Positions 1 through 11,809 of a DNA stretch of 64,000 nt are shown here, piece by piece. The DNA is from Thalassia testudinum (lineage: Eukaryota > Streptophyta > Magnoliopsida > Alismatales > Hydrocharitaceae): contig JAZHRO010000019.1 in the NCBI GenBank assembly GCA_037157565.1, forward strand, positions 64,230,501 to 64,294,500, read 5' to 3'. Position numbers and translations under genes: made by a program. Under the pieces are notes generated by a model. The model made no database searches and was not told the origin of the DNA. It worked only from the letters and a program-made list of their open reading frames with translations. The stretch's first letter is position 1; each line of letters starts with the position of its first letter.

Positions 1-720
1 GACTGGATATAAAATAAACAGAAAAACTCTTAACATAGTGCCTTTCTTTTTGTACTCTGCTACTTGAATTACATGTTTAGTTGTTCTACTCTACTCAATT
101 TCCACTGCCATTTTGTCTCGGGTTCCGTATTCAGGTGTTGTTGAGCAGTCGGGTGCAGCGGTTGTTGTTGGGCAGACTTCCACGGAACTGGGTCCTACTT
201 GAGGAGACAGTTCGTACTGAGCTGGTGGCTTGTAGTAGTAGTTTCCTTTTCGCTATTAGAATTTTAATTCCTATCTTTATGGAAGCTGTACGAGATTCTC
301 TTTTATTTCTGCTCTAGGTGAATTTTAATTATATTGTCAATACTTTAGTTTTCTTTCATTTAATGCATTATGAATGAATGTTGGCTATTGATGTTTTGTG
401 ATTCTATGCTGGGTGACTACGATCTTGCGGGTTTTTCGTGCTAATTTTTAGCCCACGGCGACTCGAGTCTCATCAGTTGGCGGGACTCGAGTCATCACAT
501 GTATAACTTGTTTATCGCTTATATAGTTTACATATCATTCATTCATTTCATGTATGTAAATCATTTACTTTTTTTGTTTAAATGTTTCATATTTTCATAT
601 GTACTTTATCTTATGTATAAATATTCATTAAATATTTTATACTTTCATATAGTTTTCCAAATTTTTCATATTTAGTTTTTTTATATCCTTATAACAAATC
701 AATTATTTTTTTATGTGCAG
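1..720. other. A/T-rich non-coding stretch
   Basis: I see no convincing gene here. The longest open frame (81-317) has no recognisable motif and biased composition. Two copies of the 10-bp palindrome GACTCGAGTC lie at 460-469 and 484-493, about 24 bp apart. The stretch may be the upstream part of the decayed transposon that follows. Confidence 0.4.
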
Positions 721-2870
721 ATGAAAGTTAAGAAGAAGGTTGTTAAGCAGCATAATGAGGTTACCTCCATGTTGAGGGAGGATGCCTAGGTACCCACCTC
801 ACCCCAGCCTCAATATGTCCCCATCCTGCCCTAGTCTCAGTAAGTCCCCGCCCCCCCTCAGTTTCATCCACCCTCATGGACTTTTTTCCACTCCCCTAAA
901 TTTATGCCACCTCCTTCCATGTTCCCTCAGCAACCTATGTCTTCCACCAACTCTAAGCCACCTCTAAGCTACCTCAATCCAATATGTATATACTTCCTAG
1001 GACTCTTGTACAGTCTCAAAAGTTGTGTGGGAAGGGCAAGAGGGTGGGTAAGCCACCTTAGGAGCAGGAGTTTGACACCCACTATCCTGAGTAGACTCAT
1101 CCTAATCCTATACCCAATATCCTACCATAAGTTGAGATACAACATGAGCCTCATCATTAGATAGATGCAGAAGCAGAGGCCAAGGAGGTACAACAGAGCC
1201 CTCAAACATCTCAATAGCACGTGACTAGGCCAGGAACTAGTACCGAGAAAAAACTCACAACTTTTCTTAAATTTAAATTTCTTATATATATTCTTTATTA
1301 TGTTTTGATTATGTTGTCTTTTTTTTTTTTCAAGTAACAAATCAAAAGGAAGAAGTTTGACATGGTATGCAAACTTAGACAAATTACTAGAGGGCATTAG
1401 AATCCCAATTGATATCACTGCTGTGAGGGGAGTGAAACATTATGCTAAGTTCAACAATAGGCTCACTACGCTTACAAAAGCGATCATGCCACTTTCCTAC
1501 TTTAATCAGAGAAAGATCCTAAATGAATATAAGCAACAACTGATTCAAGAATTAGAGATAATTCGTGAGTATCTTTTGTTTTTATGTAAATAGGATTTGA
1601 TTTTTATAACCTTTTATTAATGTTAAATATAGGCGGTGTTTGATTGGGGTCTTGGTCCGATAGTGCCCAAATATATTCTTAAGTACATAGGTAGGATCCA
1701 TTGTGGTTAGGGAGAGGAGGTGAAGTGTACAAAAATAACATTTTTATACATATAAAGTAACCACAATTAAGTTCCTCAATGACGCTAACATATGTTATAT
1801 ATAAATTAGTACTTTAACAATGGGGCACATGATGAGGCATTGAGGAATGTGCTTCCTAGGATGCAACCGGATAGTTGGAGGCAAGCATGTGAGCATTAGA
1901 GAAACCCATTGATAGAGCTAAATAAATGTTTATGTGCTTATTTTTATTTCATAATAATTGATGTAATTGCTTACTAATTGAAATATTTAATTTTTATGGG
2001 AGCAAGCTAAGAAAAAAAAGGTCAATAAGGCTTAAGCTCCAACGCAAACCCACTGTTTGGGTTGATTGAGTATAGATGAAATGAAGGTAACATATGTAAG
2101 TATATGCACATTATCATTTTCTTTAACATACATTTTAAAAGTTACAATAACTTAAAACTTTTTATCTACTTTGTAGTCAGATACATATGATGGTGCTTAG
2201 CTTGATCGAGTTAGAGTCTATGAGATTACTCATAGCAAGGTCACATCGAGGGTACTAGATAATGGGTTCATCAGTCATATTAGGAAAGACATGTATGTTA
2301 GATGAAAATCATTTAATTATAACTCTAGGATAACTTATATATGATAATATTTAATATAATTTGAAATATATTGAGTCATATGATGTGCTTAATTCATCCT
2401 CCTAATGTTGTGGATGAAAACTCCACAACCGGTCAGTAGCCTTTTATGACACTAGAGGAGGCATTCAAGATCGTGATGCCACCGAAGCACAAAGGTTTTG
2501 TTCGTAGCACAGGGAGGAGCGAGACGGTTAGTAACTAGTATGGGAGGAAGGGGTCATCGTCTTTGGTTGTTGTCGATCAACTAAAGACATAAGAGAAGAT
2601 GTTGTAGCATTGAGATAAGGAGAGGCAAAAGTAACTTAATGATATGACATCACAGTTGAAGCAAGCTACTGAGTTGGTCATGCTAAAGAGCCTCCAAAAG
2701 GAGGAGCAGAATTGCCATATGGAGCAGTAGAGTTAGTGATTCCAGCAACTCATGGATCTCTTGTGATGGAGCGAACCAGATCATACTTCATTTCACTTCA
2801 CACATGATTGTCGAGACGGCGATGATCTAGGTGGGTTTGCAACTAATGGTATAGGTGCCCCAATGTAGTG
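721..2870 (+). pseudogene. Degenerate En/Spm (CACTA)-type transposase-related gene
   Basis: Exon-like blocks in sequence order resemble the plant transposase Ptta/En/Spm (Transposase_24-like) proteins. A lysine-rich start and proline/serine-rich N-terminus lie at 721-1240. A block at 1333-1593 contains GIRIPIDI, a KFNNRLTTL-like stretch and EYKQQLIQELE. A block at 1818-2040 reads like the WRQACEH...KKKRSIRLK region. A block at 2190-2300 contains VYEITHSKVTSR, and a coiled-coil-like tail with LKQATELVM sits near 2640-2740. Stops and A/T-rich intron-like gaps separate the blocks, so no complete reading frame survives. In the family this protein is the second product of CACTA DNA transposons. 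I did not find the CACTA terminal repeats. The family call is by pattern memory and is moderate. Confidence 0.45.
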
Positions 2871-2879
2871 TATTTGTAT

Positions 2880-3390
2880 ACCTAGTTTATTTATATACAT
2901 TTTCAATTGAAATAAGTTTTTAGCCTGCACGTTGCTACAAGAGTGCAAAAGTCAATCATATGAAAGTTTAACATAATTTTCAAGCAGTGCATCTTAGTTT
3001 TCGATCAGTGAAAATCTAACACACCGCGCGTTACAAAATGCATTACCCGGTGTATCTTGGTTTTGACTAGTGAAAAGTAGAAAACATCGATCGGAAATTA
3101 AAAAACACTGTGCTTTGCAAGTATTTTGATTTCTAATCGGTTTCTTATATTGTGTTTATATTTCCTAATTTTGTATATGTATTATTTCATACTTTTATAA
3201 AAATGAACTTAATATTGGTCTCTAATGAAAGAGTAAAAGATGAGGAGGCTGATGGTAGAGACAAAATTTGAAATGGACGCACGCACTAAAGAGTGCGCAA
3301 GAAAAACAAAATAAAAGAAAAAAAAAGGAAAAGAAATGATAAATGAACTGATGTGAATAGTGGCTTGGATAGTGCCCTGCTAAGCTTCCA
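2880..3390. other. Non-coding A/T-rich stretch with weak imperfect repeats
   Basis: No gene is seen. Around 2985-3140 there are loosely similar short units (TCTTAGTTTTCGATCAGTGA and TCTTGGTTTTGACTAGTGA). These could be subterminal repeats of the CACTA-like element upstream, but they are too degraded to assign. Confidence 0.3.
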
Positions 3391-3399
3391 CCTTTAGGT

Positions 3400-3657
3400 T
3401 TGATGAATAAGATGGTTATTTTTGATGGTCACGATATGCGTATTGATAATAGGAATGATGACCTTGATATGGAGCTACTAACTATGACGAATGTGTTAGC
3501 TAGGTCTGCAAAGTATCAGCATCAGTTTAGAAAACAATTGAGGAGGCTGAAAATAGAGCGAATGGTTATCACCATTCATTTGGAATTAGAAAAAGCAATG
3601 TCTCCTTACATAATATGGACTCCAAATATTCATAATCTGCTGATTCATTTGATATAG
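3400..3657 (+). CDS. Hypothetical 85-residue ORF, orphan
   Basis: An 85-codon open frame starts with ATG and ends with TAG. The protein is Met-rich. It has an acidic stretch near residues 14-26 ([12 protein letters not shown]), a basic amphipathic segment near residues 38-55 ([18 protein letters not shown]) and no signal peptide or membrane segment. I do not recognise the family. It lies between the CACTA-like remnant and the left end of retroelement B. It may be a surviving exon of an older element or of a host gene whose other exons lie outside or have decayed. It could also be chance, because an ORF of this size is not rare in 64 kb. No upstream promoter or splice context could be established. 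Confidence 0.25.
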   Translation: MMNKMVIFDGHDMRIDNRNDDLDMELLTMTNVLARSAKYQHQFRKQLRRLKIERMVITIHLELEKAMSPYIIWTPNIHNLLIHLI

Positions 3658-3790
3658 AGATATATAGATATATTTATATAGATGGGTAAACCCATGCAAT
3701 ACTTTTAGTTCATTTTACATCAAATCCAACTACATTTTTCATACATTAAGGAAAAAATAAAATAAAATAGTAGCAGCAACAGTGCTACAC

Positions 3791-4355
3791 TGCAATGACC
3801 CTTCCCAAGGGTCGTTCAAGATTTTCTCGGAAAGGTAGGGGTGTAAGTGTAATTTTAAACCCCCTAAGTTTAAGTTTGTGGGTTTGGCAGGAAAGAGGAA
3901 ACTTCACAGGGGAGATCTCTCTCTCTCTCTCTTTCTTCCCACACAACACACCCACGCACACACCCCCTTACCCTCTTCCTATTTAAAACCCCTACCCTCT
4001 TCCTATTTAAAACCCCCAACCCTCCACCCTCTCCATCTCCACACCACTACCTCCACCTTCACTCCACCACATTATCGCCAGCGACCATCTCCTCCCCCGT
4101 CCCCTTGCAACCACAAGTAGGAAAGGAGGAGAGGGGTGGAGAATGGAGGAGAGGGAGCAAGAAGAGCGTGGGCGAGTGAGAGGGAGAGCGAGGAGGTCGG
4201 GAGAGGAGGTGCGGCCGGAGGTGCAAGGAGAAGCTCAAGAGCGTGCGTGGGAGAGGAGGCGACCGAGGGAACTCGTGGAGAGGAGCTCTGAGACCTCCTG
4301 TAGCTGCTGGAGCAACAGCTGCAATTCTGCAGGCGGAGAGCCACACAGGGAGAAG
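3791..4355 (+). repeat. B 5' LTR, piece 1 of 3 (5' end of U3)
   Basis: Aligns with the start of the G LTR (shared TGACCCTT...AAGGGTCGTT and 'ttttaaacccccta' segments). A CT microsatellite lies near 3918-3932 and short repeated 'cctatttaaaacccc' units near 3977-4016. It ends at the 5-bp duplication agaag, where G is inserted; the right-hand continuation begins at 14741. Confidence 0.85.
4351..4355. repeat. Target-site duplication of G, left copy (agaag)
   Basis: The 5 bp agaag directly precedes the TG of the G 5' LTR and is repeated exactly at 14736-14740 after the G 3' LTR. Confidence 0.9.
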
Positions 4356-4637
4356 TGAAATGACCCTTTCCTAGGGTCGTTTAACATCTTTCAGAAGTTT
4401 AGATATTTTTGTTCAATTTTAACCCCCCTAGGTTTTATTGTGGGATTTATGAGGGGAAGAGGAAACTTGCAAGGGCATCCCCGCAATTTTTCTCATCCAC
4501 ACCATCCCCCTACCCTACAAATACCCCTCCACCTCCATCGTACCTCCACCGCACCTCACCCCTACACACACCCGAACGTCGGCGCCATCTCCCCTCCATG
4601 CCGCATGCCACTCCTCCCCCATGCTCTCCTGCATCCT

Positions 4638-4643
4638 TATAAA
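4638..4643 (+). promoter_or_regulatory. Putative TATA box of G 5' LTR
   Basis: TATAAA in the U3; the same motif stands at 12370-12375 in the 3' LTR. It is the best candidate for the Pol II start region. The assignment is by motif and position only. Confidence 0.5.
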
Positions 4644-4902
4644 CCCTCGCCCCCTCCTCCTTTCTCCCCACACCACAGCTGAGAAGAGAAGGCGACGGAG
4701 AGTAGAGAGCAGTAGCAAGAGGATCCAAAGGGGAACCGGAGAGATCTCTGTGAGGAGGGGTGAAGCTACTGTAGGAGCCATGCATCTATGCGAGAGGAGA
4801 AGGAGAGGGAGAGTGGAGAGCAGAGGGAGTGAGGCAGTGCTGTAGCTGCTGCAGCGAGGAAAGGCTCGAAAATGGTTCTGCAGAATCATTTTTCCGCAGA
4901 AT

Positions 4903-5185
4903 CAGACGTCCGGAGTGGCCTCCAAACGTCGGGTCGGACGTCTGAACGTAAAAAGCAGACATCTGATAGCGCGTATTTTGTTTATTTTTCCTGCAAAAGT
5001 TCTGACCATGTGCGCGCGTATGAAGAGGATTGGGAAGCGCATTGGGGCGAGGACCAAGGCAGTTTCAGACGTCCAGAAGTGTCTCCAGATGTCTGAAACC
5101 ACCCTCAGACGTCTGCAAAAAGTACCAGACATCCGGAAAAAGCACCCCGAGCAAGGTGAGTCCTTGAGATCATTTAAGACGTTTA
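4903..5185 (+). repeat. Array of imperfect CAGACGTCTG palindromes
   Basis: At least eight variants of the 10-mer palindrome CAGACGTCTG (for example AGACGTCCGG, GGACGTCTGA, AGACATCTGA, AGACGTCTGC) occur in under 300 bp. The array recurs at about 12640-12920 in the 3' LTR and 14775-15180 in the B LTR. The ACGT core is the contact core of plant bZIP factors, but any binding is inference. Confidence 0.6.
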
Positions 5186-7059
5186 GGACTCTTCCTAAAC
5201 ATTTGATTTTGATTAAAGTAGGTGTTTTTGGGCTCGTTTAGGGCCTAAACGGAGTCGATTTTCAGCAAATGAAATGTTTATGGTTTCCATTTGAGTTTCT
5301 CTATGTAGTGATACATTGTCTATACCATTTTGAGTTCTTTTGACCTGTCAATCTATATCATAGGTCTCCAGTCCATAGAGTGTACGGGATTTGTGGAGAT
5401 GTCGGGAGCTACCGTACGAGCCCCCATTCCACCCGGTTACCCTGGTAGAGTGGTTCTTACATTAATCTCAGAATTGATAATTAAATTGCATGCGTAGAAT
5501 TAATTAAACCTAGGTTGTGAAATGAACCCTTGGTTTAGAAAGAGATAAATGCATGCTGTTATAGAATATACATTCGATTGAACCCTAGGATTGTGAACTT
5601 AACACCAGGGTAGGAAAAAATACATGAATGATCAAGTATCATGATGCTTCTTGAAAAGAAATAAAACATGAGCTGCCTGTATTACCTGTAATGAAAAATG
5701 TCATAAATGGAAATGCATGCTTGTACTGAATAATAGATGGTGGAATTTGAGTTGCATGTTCTACATATAACGAACCAGATATGGAAATGAGAAAATCCAT
5801 ATACGAACCCTACGGGGAATTTAGAAAGAAACTAGGAATACTATAGTGCGGAAAACCTGCTAATTTGGAACATGTCACCTACGGGCGGCTTTTCAATTTT
5901 GGTTAAGGGAAATGAGCTGGCCCTCGTGTACGTAGTACCAAGGAGAGCAACTATCCCTTTAGAGTAGAGGGGAGCTTGCCGCCCCTTGGGTTGAGACCCA
6001 GGGTGGGTTTGGTCACTTTATGTCGACTCCTACTTGGCCCTCGGGTACGTGGTACCAAGGTGAGCTACTTAGTGTAGGGGGGGAGATAGCCACTCCATGG
6101 GGCCTGGGGTTAGGTATAGCCATCCTACACCAACTCTTGTTCACTCATTAGACAAGCCAGGATAGTCGGACAAGGGTACGCGAACTATTTTTTAGGGGCG
6201 AGACCCCTGTTCTGAGAGGATAAGGCCTTGTGCTGTTCCGTTCTGTATGTTTGGGAGTACCCATTAGCAAAAACAACTGACCGCGTGCCAGTGCGGGCTA
6301 GCTACCCGTGCGCTTATCATGCGTTCCCTAGTTATCGCTACGTCGCGACCATGACCTCAGGGTAGTAGACCGGGTATAAGACTACCACGGGGGACTCTCC
6401 CAGCCAGGAGAGTGCCACGTGTACATCCTGCATCGCGAGAAAACTGCAAGCAAGATCATTCCCTTAGGGAACAAGAAGATTGAGAAATGTCATGGAACTT
6501 GATTAGAGTACTCAGATCAGAAAAACGATAATCGGAAACGGATAATAATAAGTAAACTATTAAATGCATGTTTAGCTAGCTACCTATTTAAATTATATAG
6601 TATGTAAGTGATTTAACCACCACTCTACTTAGCGTTAGCTGACCACAGATTTTATAACCTTATTCAGGTCAGGGATTCGAGTAGCCAGAGCCACCGATTG
6701 CTGAGGGCACTAGGCCCAGTCAAGCCCAGCTCTAGTTTCCTTCTATTTCTTTTACAGAGAGTTTTGTAGTAGTGAGTACCTGTTGCTTATAGTTATATTA
6801 TGTTATATCTGTACCAGTTTCTGTTGTGATGGCTGTGCTTGTAATCATACTTTCCGCTGTATAATGAGAGATACTAGTGGTTTGCTATTTTCCTTCCTTT
6901 ATTTTTAGTCATATATTTTTCTACTTAGTTACATTACTCGTGTAGTTGTGGAATGATTATGGCATTTGGTTCTTTCTCGCCAAACGACTGGGTCTTGGGG
7001 TTCGTCGTGGCGAGCCGTTCTCAGGTCCTGTAAGGAGTCTGGAGCGGGTTGCGACAAGA

Positions 7060-7075
7060 TGGTATCAGAGCAAGG
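7060..7075 (+). promoter_or_regulatory. G primer-binding site (initiator Met tRNA type)
   Basis: TGGTATCAGAGCAAGG starts three bases after the LTR end. TGGTATCAGAGC is the classic plant retrotransposon PBS complementary to the 3' end of initiator methionine tRNA. Confidence 0.9.
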
Positions 7076-7241
7076 TCATCCCAAGAAATGAACCAAATGG
7101 TCTGGAAGTAACCACACTTGTACATTTAGTTAGGATAGCCATTACAACATATTATCTTGATTTTTGTTTTCGAGTCTTATTTCTCTCTGTGATCACGTGT
7201 CCCTGATAGTTCGGTCCTTTTTCCTTTGATCTCCGTGTAGG

Positions 7242-8410
7242 AGATGCCTTGTTAGGGAGCCCTTGAGGTGGGCCGCGGACGTGATCGTGGTCGTGGCCAT
7301 GGGCGTGGTCGTAGGGGCAGATGTGCCGGACCTGAGGCACCGATTGACCCACTCCTCTTTCCAGGCATCCAGGCCCAGGATCTCGCCCAGCTGATCTGGG
7401 ATATAGTACGGGAGGAGCTCCAGTAGCCTCCTTCTCAACCACCTCTCCCTGGAGATATGGAGGAGGAGTTATTCTTGAGGCAGGCGAGCCGCCACGGCAC
7501 TGGACGGGCTGGAGGGGGAGGGGATCATCCTCCACCACCCCCACTTCCTTCAGACACTTTGGGGCATGAGTCCTCCTTGCCTAGAGGTGCACCCGTTCCC
7601 CCTTGCGGCTCCACCACGAGCTCTTCAGCTAATTCCGGAAGCTGAAGCCCCTTCCTTCAAGGGGGATGAGAGCCTGTCTGAGGCAAAGGACTGGCTGGAG
7701 CAGATGGAGAAGATCTTTGACACATTCCATCCTCTTGCAGAATGCTGCATGGCCTTCGCCACGTACCAGCTGGAGAGTGCAGCCCACAGGTGGTGGAGGG
7801 TGGTCCGAGGACAGGAGGAGGGAGAGCCAGCGTGGGATCGATTTGTGGCACTCTTCTGTAGGCAGTACTTCCCATAGACTTGGCAGGATCAGAGGAGGTG
7901 GGAGTTCAACACTCTTCACCAAGGGGCGGTGACGGTTAGCACGTGTCATACGCATTTCCTGGAGCTATCACGCTTTGCCCTGACAGCTACGTCCATCAAG
8001 GAGCGCCTGTGGAGGTTCACTAAGGGACTCGACCTGCTATCCAAGGGTATGTGAAACCCCTAAAGCTGCCTACCTTCTCCTACATGGTCGAGGCAGCCAT
8101 GACCTACGAGGAGACCAACTCGTCCGTACGAGATGTCGACAGGGGAGGACGGAAGAGGCCCTACCAGCAGGAGCACTCACAGGGCCGCCGGGAGAGGAGG
8201 CGCCCGGCACCTGTGGGGGAGTCATCCCGTTCTGTGGGTCCACCAGGGACCTTTGGAGGCCCTAGACAGAGACCAGCTGATTGCAGTAGACCCCCGCCTA
8301 GCTACCAGCAGGGACAACAGATAGAGGGAGGAGTTCACATCCCTCTCTACTACCAGTGTGGCCAGCCCGGCCACATACGGAGGGACTGCCGTTCCAAGGC
8401 CAAAGCATAG
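7242..8410 (+). pseudogene. gag: G gag remnant (capsid/nucleocapsid)
   Basis: Reading starts at the ATG at 7242, but a stop follows after two codons, and the frame shifts several times. A Gly/Arg-rich N-terminus (7260-7320) is followed by a proline-rich linker. A capsid-like stretch at 7640-7880 contains FKGDESLSEAKDWLEQMEKI and AHRWWRVV, typical of gypsy Gag. An Arg-rich segment lies near 8150-8260. The zinc knuckle (8348-8389) should be CX2CX4HX4C, but its first Cys codon reads TAC (Tyr), so it is damaged. In the family Gag packages element RNA into cytoplasmic virus-like particles. Protease follows downstream in the same broken polyprotein. Confidence 0.85.
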
Positions 8411-8574
8411 CAAATGCTCCCATCACTGAGCACTAGAGGATGATCTGGCGGCCACAGTTACCAGACTCGAGGAGGAGGATAACAGTCACAAGGAGGGTAC
8501 TGGCCAGCTACTTCTGGCCTGGCCCAGAGTGTGGCTACTTCTTCTGCACTGAGGGCTGAGGGCGTATTAACGCC

Positions 8575-9036
8575 ATGACTCATGGAGATGCTAGAGCTTC
8601 AGGCTTCGTAGTGGCATGTATGGTTACAGTTTCCGGCAAGCTCATTTATGTGCTTTTCGATTCTGGTGCCACGCACTCGTTCATCTCTATGAGTTTTGCC
8701 GTCAGCATGAGATCGGGCGATGTACTATTAGAGGAGCCATTCCTGATTAGAGGTCCAGGTGGACAGGTATTTGTTGCCGAGGAGGTTTTCCTTGATTGTG
8801 AGGTCGTTATAGGGGGACACAATCTTCCGATTGACCTGATTGTGATCACGATGGAGGATTTCGACGTGATCCTAGGGATGAACTGGCTAGCTGCTTATCA
8901 TGTCCTAGTAGACTACTTTGGGAGGAAGATCGTCTTCTCCATACCAGAGTTACCTCTTTTCGAGTTCCACGTCCAGCCAGTAGATGGAGGATTCAGGTGC
9001 ATCTTTGCACTTTGGGTAACGAAACTACTAAGCTAG
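8575..9036 (+). pseudogene. pol (PR): G retropepsin-like protease remnant
   Basis: An open stretch of 153 codons carries the aspartic protease active-site motif DSGATHSFIS at about residues 29-38. A second conserved block around residues 92-105 contains DFDVILGMNWL, followed by 'LVDYFGRKIVFS'. This is the arrangement in Tekay/Del-type proteases, where DSG is the catalytic loop and ILGMDWL the flap-side motif. The frame is lost to stops on both sides, so it is a preserved domain of the broken Gag-Pol polyprotein rather than a gene of its own. In the family the enzyme cuts the polyprotein into its mature parts. Confidence 0.88.
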
Positions 9037-9099
9037 GGGTGTGAGGGCTTCCTAGCTTGTGTCATAGTAGAGCCTAGCCCTATGGCCGACTTGTAGAAT

Positions 9100-10440
9100 A
9101 TCCTTGTGGTCCGTGAGTACCCCGACATCTTCCTAGAGGAGTTGCCATGACTGCCACCTGAGCGTGAGATCGAGTTTGAGATCTCACTAGTACCGGGGAC
9201 CAGCCCCATCTCTACTACACCATACAAGATGGCTCCACTTGAGCTGTGACAGCTCAAGTCCCAGGTACAGGATTTATTGGAGAAGGGCTTTGTGAGGCCC
9301 AGTGCATCCCCATGGGGAGGCCTTGTCCTGCTTGTAAAGAAGAAGGATGGTACCCTTCGGCTATGTGTCGACTGCAGACAGCTAAATTGGGTCACCGTCA
9401 AGAACAAGTACCCACTGCCTCGCATCGGTGATCTCTTCAATCAGCTGAGAGATGCCACAGTATTTTCCAAGATAGATCTGAGGTCGAGTTACCATCAGTT
9501 GAGGATCAGGGAGACGTCTCCAAGACAGCTTTCCGCATGCAGTATGGTCACTACGAGTTCTTGGTTATGCCGTTTGGGTTGACCAATGCCCCTGCCGCCT
9601 TCATGGACCTAATCAACCGCATCTTCCAGGTGTACCTAGATCAGTTCGTGGTGGTATTCATTGACGATGTACGCGTATGCTCCCGGGATCAGACACAGCA
9701 TGGATAGCATCTCCGCATGGTCCTGGACACTTTGAGATGACACAGGCTGTACTCCAAGTACAACACGCACGAGTTTTGGTTGAGACAGGTTACTTTCATG
9801 GGCCATGTGATCTCAGGAGATGGGCTGGCTGTGGATCCAGCTAAGGTTGAGGCCGTACTCCGTTAGGAGAGGCCTCATATAATGACCGAGATACGTAGTT
9901 TCCTGGGGCTGGCAGGGTACTACAGGCGATTTATCCGATGTTTCTCACAGATCGCACATCCTATGACCCAGTTGACCCTGAAGGTGTGCCCTTCACCTGG
10001 ACTGACGAGTGTGAGTCATGCTTTCAGGAGCTGAAGGAGAGGCCGACCCCAACTCTTGTGCTCACCATCCCAGACAGCAGTAGCAGATTCGTGGTCTACA
10101 CCGACGCCTCGTTGCAGGGATTGGGGGGTGTGCTCATGCAGCAGGGCCACGTTGTTACTTATGCTTTGTGACAACTAAAGCCCCATGAGCATAACTACCC
10201 CACCCATGACTTGGAGTTGGCAGCAGTTGCCTTCGCGCTGAAGACATGGAGCATTACCTGTATGGAGAGGCATTCGAGATCTTCACTGATCATAAGAGCC
10301 TCAGATATCTATTTGACCAAAAGGAGCTCAACATGAGATAGAGATATTGGTTGGAGCTCCTGAAGGACTACAACTGCAGCATCTCCTACCATCTAAGGAA
10401 GGCCAATGTGGTGGCTGATGCCTTGAGCTGGAAGGCGCCC
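9100..10440 (+). pseudogene. pol (RT-RH): G reverse transcriptase and RNase H remnant
   Basis: RT fingers and palm: an [22 protein letters not shown] start near 9250, [17 protein letters not shown] near 9340-9385, [12 protein letters not shown] and [15 protein letters not shown] to about 9510. A frameshift follows, then [20 protein letters not shown]. The catalytic FIDD is intact at 9657-9668. RNase H begins with VVYTDASLQGLGGVLMQQG near 10095 and ends near the 'NVVADALS' type motif at 10405-10430. Several stops (TAG, TGA) replace what are usually Gln, Arg or Trp codons. In the family these domains copy element RNA into DNA within the particle. The order RT-RH-INT marks Ty3/gypsy. Confidence 0.9.
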
Positions 10441-10639
10441 GCCCACTTGGCTAGTCTACAAGCACAGACTTGGAGACTTATGGAGGAGTTGGGAAGTTGG
10501 CGACCCTAGGAGTCACGGGGATACTGCGGGGTAGTGATAGTGGTGAGGCAGGCACAACCAGAGTTGATAGATTATATCGTTACTAGACAGATGACGGATC
10601 CATACCTGCAGACACTGTGAGACCGGGTATTGATAGGGA

Positions 10640-11800
10640 ACCCAGGAGAGTTCTCGTTCACTGACGGGGTCCTGCATATGAGGGGACACTTGTGTATTCC
10701 TAGAGACAAGGAGCTATTGAGAGAGCTCCTGACTAAGGCACATGGGTCCATATTCACCGTACATCTCGGGAACATGAAGATGTACCATGACCTACAACGC
10801 AATTTCTGGTGGAGGGCATGAAGCGAGATGTTGGTAGTTTTGTTTAGCAGTGCCTGGTCTGCCAGCAAGTGAAGGCCGAGCACCAAAGGCCTGCAGGATC
10901 ATTGCAACCACTTCCCGTGCTAGAGTGGAAGTGGGAGAGTGTCACTATGGACCTGGTAGTGGGATTACCTGTGACACAGTGAGGACACAATGCAGTATGG
11001 GTGATAGTGGACAGATTGATGAAGATGACACGAATTTTGCCGATCTGAGTCACTTTTGGACCAGCACAGTTGGAAGAGTGCTACATCCGAGATGTAGTAC
11101 ACCTTCATGAAGTCCCTCGTGAGATTATTTCAAACAGAGATGCTCATTTCACTTCTCAGTTCTGTGCAGAGTTTCAACGAGCTTTGGGGACTTGTCTGAG
11201 GTTCAGTACAGCCTATCACCCCCAGACCAACGGACAGTTGGAGTGCACCATTTAGACCCTTGAGGACCTCCTATGTGCTTGCGTGCTGGACTGGTGAGGC
11301 TCCTAGGAGGAGCATTTTCCCCTGGCAGAGTTTGCCTACAACAACAGTTACCACTAAAGCATCAGCATGTCACCGTATGAGGCTCTGTACGGGAGGAGGT
11401 GTACTGCTCCCTTGAGTTGGGTTTAAGTGGTGACCAAGTGGGAGGTTGGACCCAGGTTGATACACCAAAGTCAGGAGGTGATTGAGTAGATCCACAGACG
11501 ACTCCGTACTGTAAGGAGCAGGCAGAAGAGCAACGCTGATCTGAAGAGTAGAGAGGTATAGTTCGAGGTTGGGGATCACATCTTCCTTCCTCCGTGTTTC
11601 GCCCATGAAGGGCTTGCAGCGGTTTGGGGTGAGAGGGAAGCTTGTGCCAAGATTCGTGGGGCCTTTTGAGGTCTTGGAGCAGGTAGGACTCGTTGCTTAT
11701 CAGCTTGCCATTCCTCCCTAGCTCTCTGGAGTACACAAAGTGTTCCACATGTCCAACCTCAGAAAATACATCACCAATCCCAGCCATGTTTTGAGCCACG
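10640..11800 (+). pseudogene. pol (INT): G integrase remnant
   Basis: The HHCC zinc domain is recognisable: the His pair lies in AHGSIFTVHLGNMKMYHDL (10738-10795) and the Cys pair in [11 protein letters not shown] near 10850-10880 after a frameshift. The core contains TMDLVVGLP (first Asp, near 10955), SNRDAHFTSQF (second Asp, near 11140) and TNGQLECTI (Glu, near 11228-11254). A downstream SPYEALYGRRC block is at 11370-11403. Stops such as the TAG after CTI make it non-functional. Known role in the family: insertion of element cDNA, giving the 5-bp duplications seen throughout this window. Confidence 0.88.
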
Positions 11801-11809
11801 AGAGCATTG

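Larger units (their letters stand above)
4356..7056 (+). repeat. G 5' LTR (2,701 bp)
   Basis: Begins TGAAATGACCC and ends GCGACA directly before the PBS. The 3' LTR is its near-parallel copy. It holds a start hairpin (GACCCT at 4362-4367 and AGGGTC at 4373-4378), a TATA box near 4638, an array of GACGTC-like palindromes at 4903-5185, and a downstream region of imperfect repeats with 'gagctggccctcgtgtacg' units near 5908-6110. Confidence 0.92.

Noticed and set aside
2985..3140. Terminal repeats of the CACTA-like element
   Set aside because: Short similar units exist, but no CACTA/TAGTG ends with a 3-bp duplication could be found.
4143..4358. Arg/Glu-rich 71-codon ORF
   Set aside because: Part of the B LTR with GA-rich composition; not conserved as a frame in the G LTRs.
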